From the NCBI GenBank assembly GCA_003509785.1, contig DOMY01000316.1, positions 1,701-15,152 of the forward strand: a stretch of 13,452 nucleotides of DNA, given 5' to 3'. Shown here in pieces: positions 12,607 through 13,452 of this stretch (the stretch's first letter is position 1; every line of letters begins with the position of its first letter). The stretch comes from Gemmobacter sp. Lineage in GTDB: Bacteria; Pseudomonadota; Alphaproteobacteria; Rhodobacterales; Rhodobacteraceae. The notes under the pieces are model-generated. The model had not been told where the DNA came from. It made no database searches and was given only the letters and a program-made list of their open reading frames with translations. A program made the position numbers and the translations under genes.

Positions 12607-13110
12607 TCACTCCAGCCCTTCCGGCAGATCCGCGATCAGGCAGCGCGCCGCCATATCCACCAGCGGGACATTGGCCATGGTAAAGGGCAGCAGCAGCCCG
12701 CGCGGCAGGCCCGGCCCGTTGATTTCAAGAATATCGCCCGCGCCATGGTTATGCACCGCAGCCACCGTGCCGATGGCGCTGCCGCCCGGATCGCGCACTT
12801 CCAGCCCGATCAGATCGGCATAGTAATATTCGTCATCGGGCAGGCGCGGCAGGCGATCCTTGTCGGCGTAAAGGTTCACCCCTTTCAGCGCATCGGCCTC
12901 TTCCTTGGTGGCGATGCCGGTCAGCCGGGCGCCCAGACCGCCCGCCACCGGGCGCGTCAGCTTGACCTTGAAGCTGCGGCTGCCGTCTTCGGTGTAAAGC
13001 GTACCGTAATCGGCAATGGCGGTAGGTTCGGCGCAGAAGCTTTTCAGCCGCACCTCGCCCTGCACCCCGAAGGAACCGGCAATGGCCCCAACACAAATCC
13101 GGTCGGTCAT
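12607..13110 (-). CDS. rimM: Ribosome maturation factor RimM
   Basis: RimM binds S19 and helps mature the 30S head domain. The 167-residue product has the N-terminal RimM beta-barrel signature VGAIAGSFGVQGEVRLKSF (7-25) and a C-terminal PRC-barrel domain starting at DDEYYYADLIGLEV (92-105). GTVAAVHNHGAGDILEI (114-130) and LLPFTMANVPLVD (140-152) follow. The ATG at 13110 is one base after the bluB stop (TGACATG on the minus strand), with GGAGA inside the bluB end, so it is probably coupled to bluB. Longer in-frame starts would lie inside bluB. It heads the conserved rimM-trmD-rplS order, but rpsP is not next to it in the visible sequence. Confidence 0.96.
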   Translation of the reverse strand: MTDRICVGAIAGSFGVQGEVRLKSFCAEPTAIADYGTLYTEDGSRSFKVKLTRPVAGGLGARLTGIATKEEADALKGVNLYADKDRLPRLPDDEYYYADLIGLEVRDPGGSAIGTVAAVHNHGAGDILEINGPGLPRGLLLPFTMANVPLVDMAARCLIADLPEGLE

Positions 13111-13111
13111 G

Positions 13112-13452
13112 TCAGCGCGTCTCCATGATAAGCGCAGGGGCGCGGCTTTCCCAGCCCGCGCGTTCAAGTTCGGGGGTTTCGCTGTCTTCTTCGGGGAAAC
13201 CCAGACACAGATAGCCGATCAGGCGCCAGCCCGGCGGCACCGCCAGATCCTGCGCCAGCCGGGCCGGATCCAGGATCGACACCCAGCCCAGTCCCAGGCC
13301 TTCGGCCCGCGCCGCCAGCCAGAACTGGGTGATGGCGCCGACCACCGAATAGGCCCGCGTTTCGGCCATGGTCTGCGCGCCAAGCCCCGCGCCCTTGGCG
13401 GTGCCTTCGTCGCAGAACACCGCCAGATGCACCGGCGCCTCGCGCATGCCCG
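13112..13452 (-). CDS. bluB: 5,6-dimethylbenzimidazole synthase BluB, C-terminal part
   Basis: The gene is cut by the right edge; 113 residues plus stop are visible. BluB is a flavin-destructase of the nitroreductase fold that breaks down FMN with O2 to give the lower ligand of vitamin B12. Visible family sequence is REAPVHLAVF near the cut, SVVGAITQFWLAARAEGLGLGWVSILDP, then VPPGWRLIGYLCLGFPEE and a C-terminal ETPELERAGWESR. The GWVSILDP and PELERAGWE elements favour BluB over other nitroreductases. No other cobalamin gene is visible, and the N-terminal FMN-contacting half lies outside the window. Confidence 0.88.
   Translation of the reverse strand, partial: GMREAPVHLAVFCDEGTAKGAGLGAQTMAETRAYSVVGAITQFWLAARAEGLGLGWVSILDPARLAQDLAVPPGWRLIGYLCLGFPEEDSETPELERAGWESRAPALIMETR

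Noticed and set aside
11231..12823. A 530-codon plus-strand frame opposite trmD and the membrane protein
   Set aside because: Low-complexity Arg/Pro/Gln-rich translation antisense to supported genes, without a ribosome binding site.
1..13452. A novel defence, mobile or secretion system
   Set aside because: No integrase, transposase, nuclease, toxin-antitoxin pair, exporter or tRNA-flanked island was found. Gene content and composition are those of core chromosome.

Overview
The window is about 13.5 kb of high-GC, gene-dense chromosomal DNA. It looks like an alphaproteobacterium of the Rhodobacteraceae/Paracoccaceae type. The main reasons are a MipZ-type ParA ATPase, a cysteine-free alphaproteobacterial form of ribosomal protein L31, a TrmD with an N-terminal extension, a BluB-type dimethylbenzimidazole synthase, and GC-rich intergenic hairpins next to an AAATA(T)CTC motif. 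The genus assignment is inference; no rRNA gene or plasmid marker is present.

Left part (1-5834, mostly + strand). The window opens inside a RidA-family gene whose stop overlaps the start of a glycerophosphodiester phosphodiesterase gene. After a GC-rich hairpin come a FemAB-like/DUF482 acyltransferase gene and a pterin-4a-carbinolamine dehydratase gene with a strong ribosome binding site. A strong hairpin separates these from a convergent type II (PrxD-like) peroxiredoxin gene on the minus strand. Divergent from the peroxiredoxin, a tightly coupled trio runs rightwards: a ferredoxin-reductase-type FAD protein, RsmD (16S rRNA methyltransferase) and a HAD phosphatase. Each junction in the trio is a 4-base ATGA overlap.

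Middle part (5835-9940). A malonyl-CoA synthetase gene (matB) lies on the minus strand, with an 8-bp perfect dyad (14-nt spacer) just upstream of its start. A possible 55-codon gene with a good ribosome binding site follows on the plus strand. Its tail overlaps the 3' end of the minus-strand mipZ gene, whose product positions the division plane. To the right is a minus-strand RTX calcium-binding protein gene, probably a type I secretion substrate.

Right part (9941-13452, all minus strand). This is a ribosome-biogenesis operon read right to left: bluB (partial), rimM, a four-helix membrane protein of unknown function, trmD, rplS and rpmE. It is closed by a textbook Rho-independent terminator. 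The bluB-rimM junction has a 1-nt gap, so a cobalamin-lower-ligand gene is apparently coupled to a 16S maturation gene.

Most of the window is ordinary core genome. I see no CRISPR array, insertion sequence, prophage, tRNA or defence system. No gap between genes exceeds about 210 bases; the largest is 7468-7674. The observations most worth checking are the matB dyad, the RTX gene directly behind the ribosomal terminator, the unknown membrane protein inside the rimM-trmD operon with a hairpin over its translation start region, and the small ORF overlapping mipZ.
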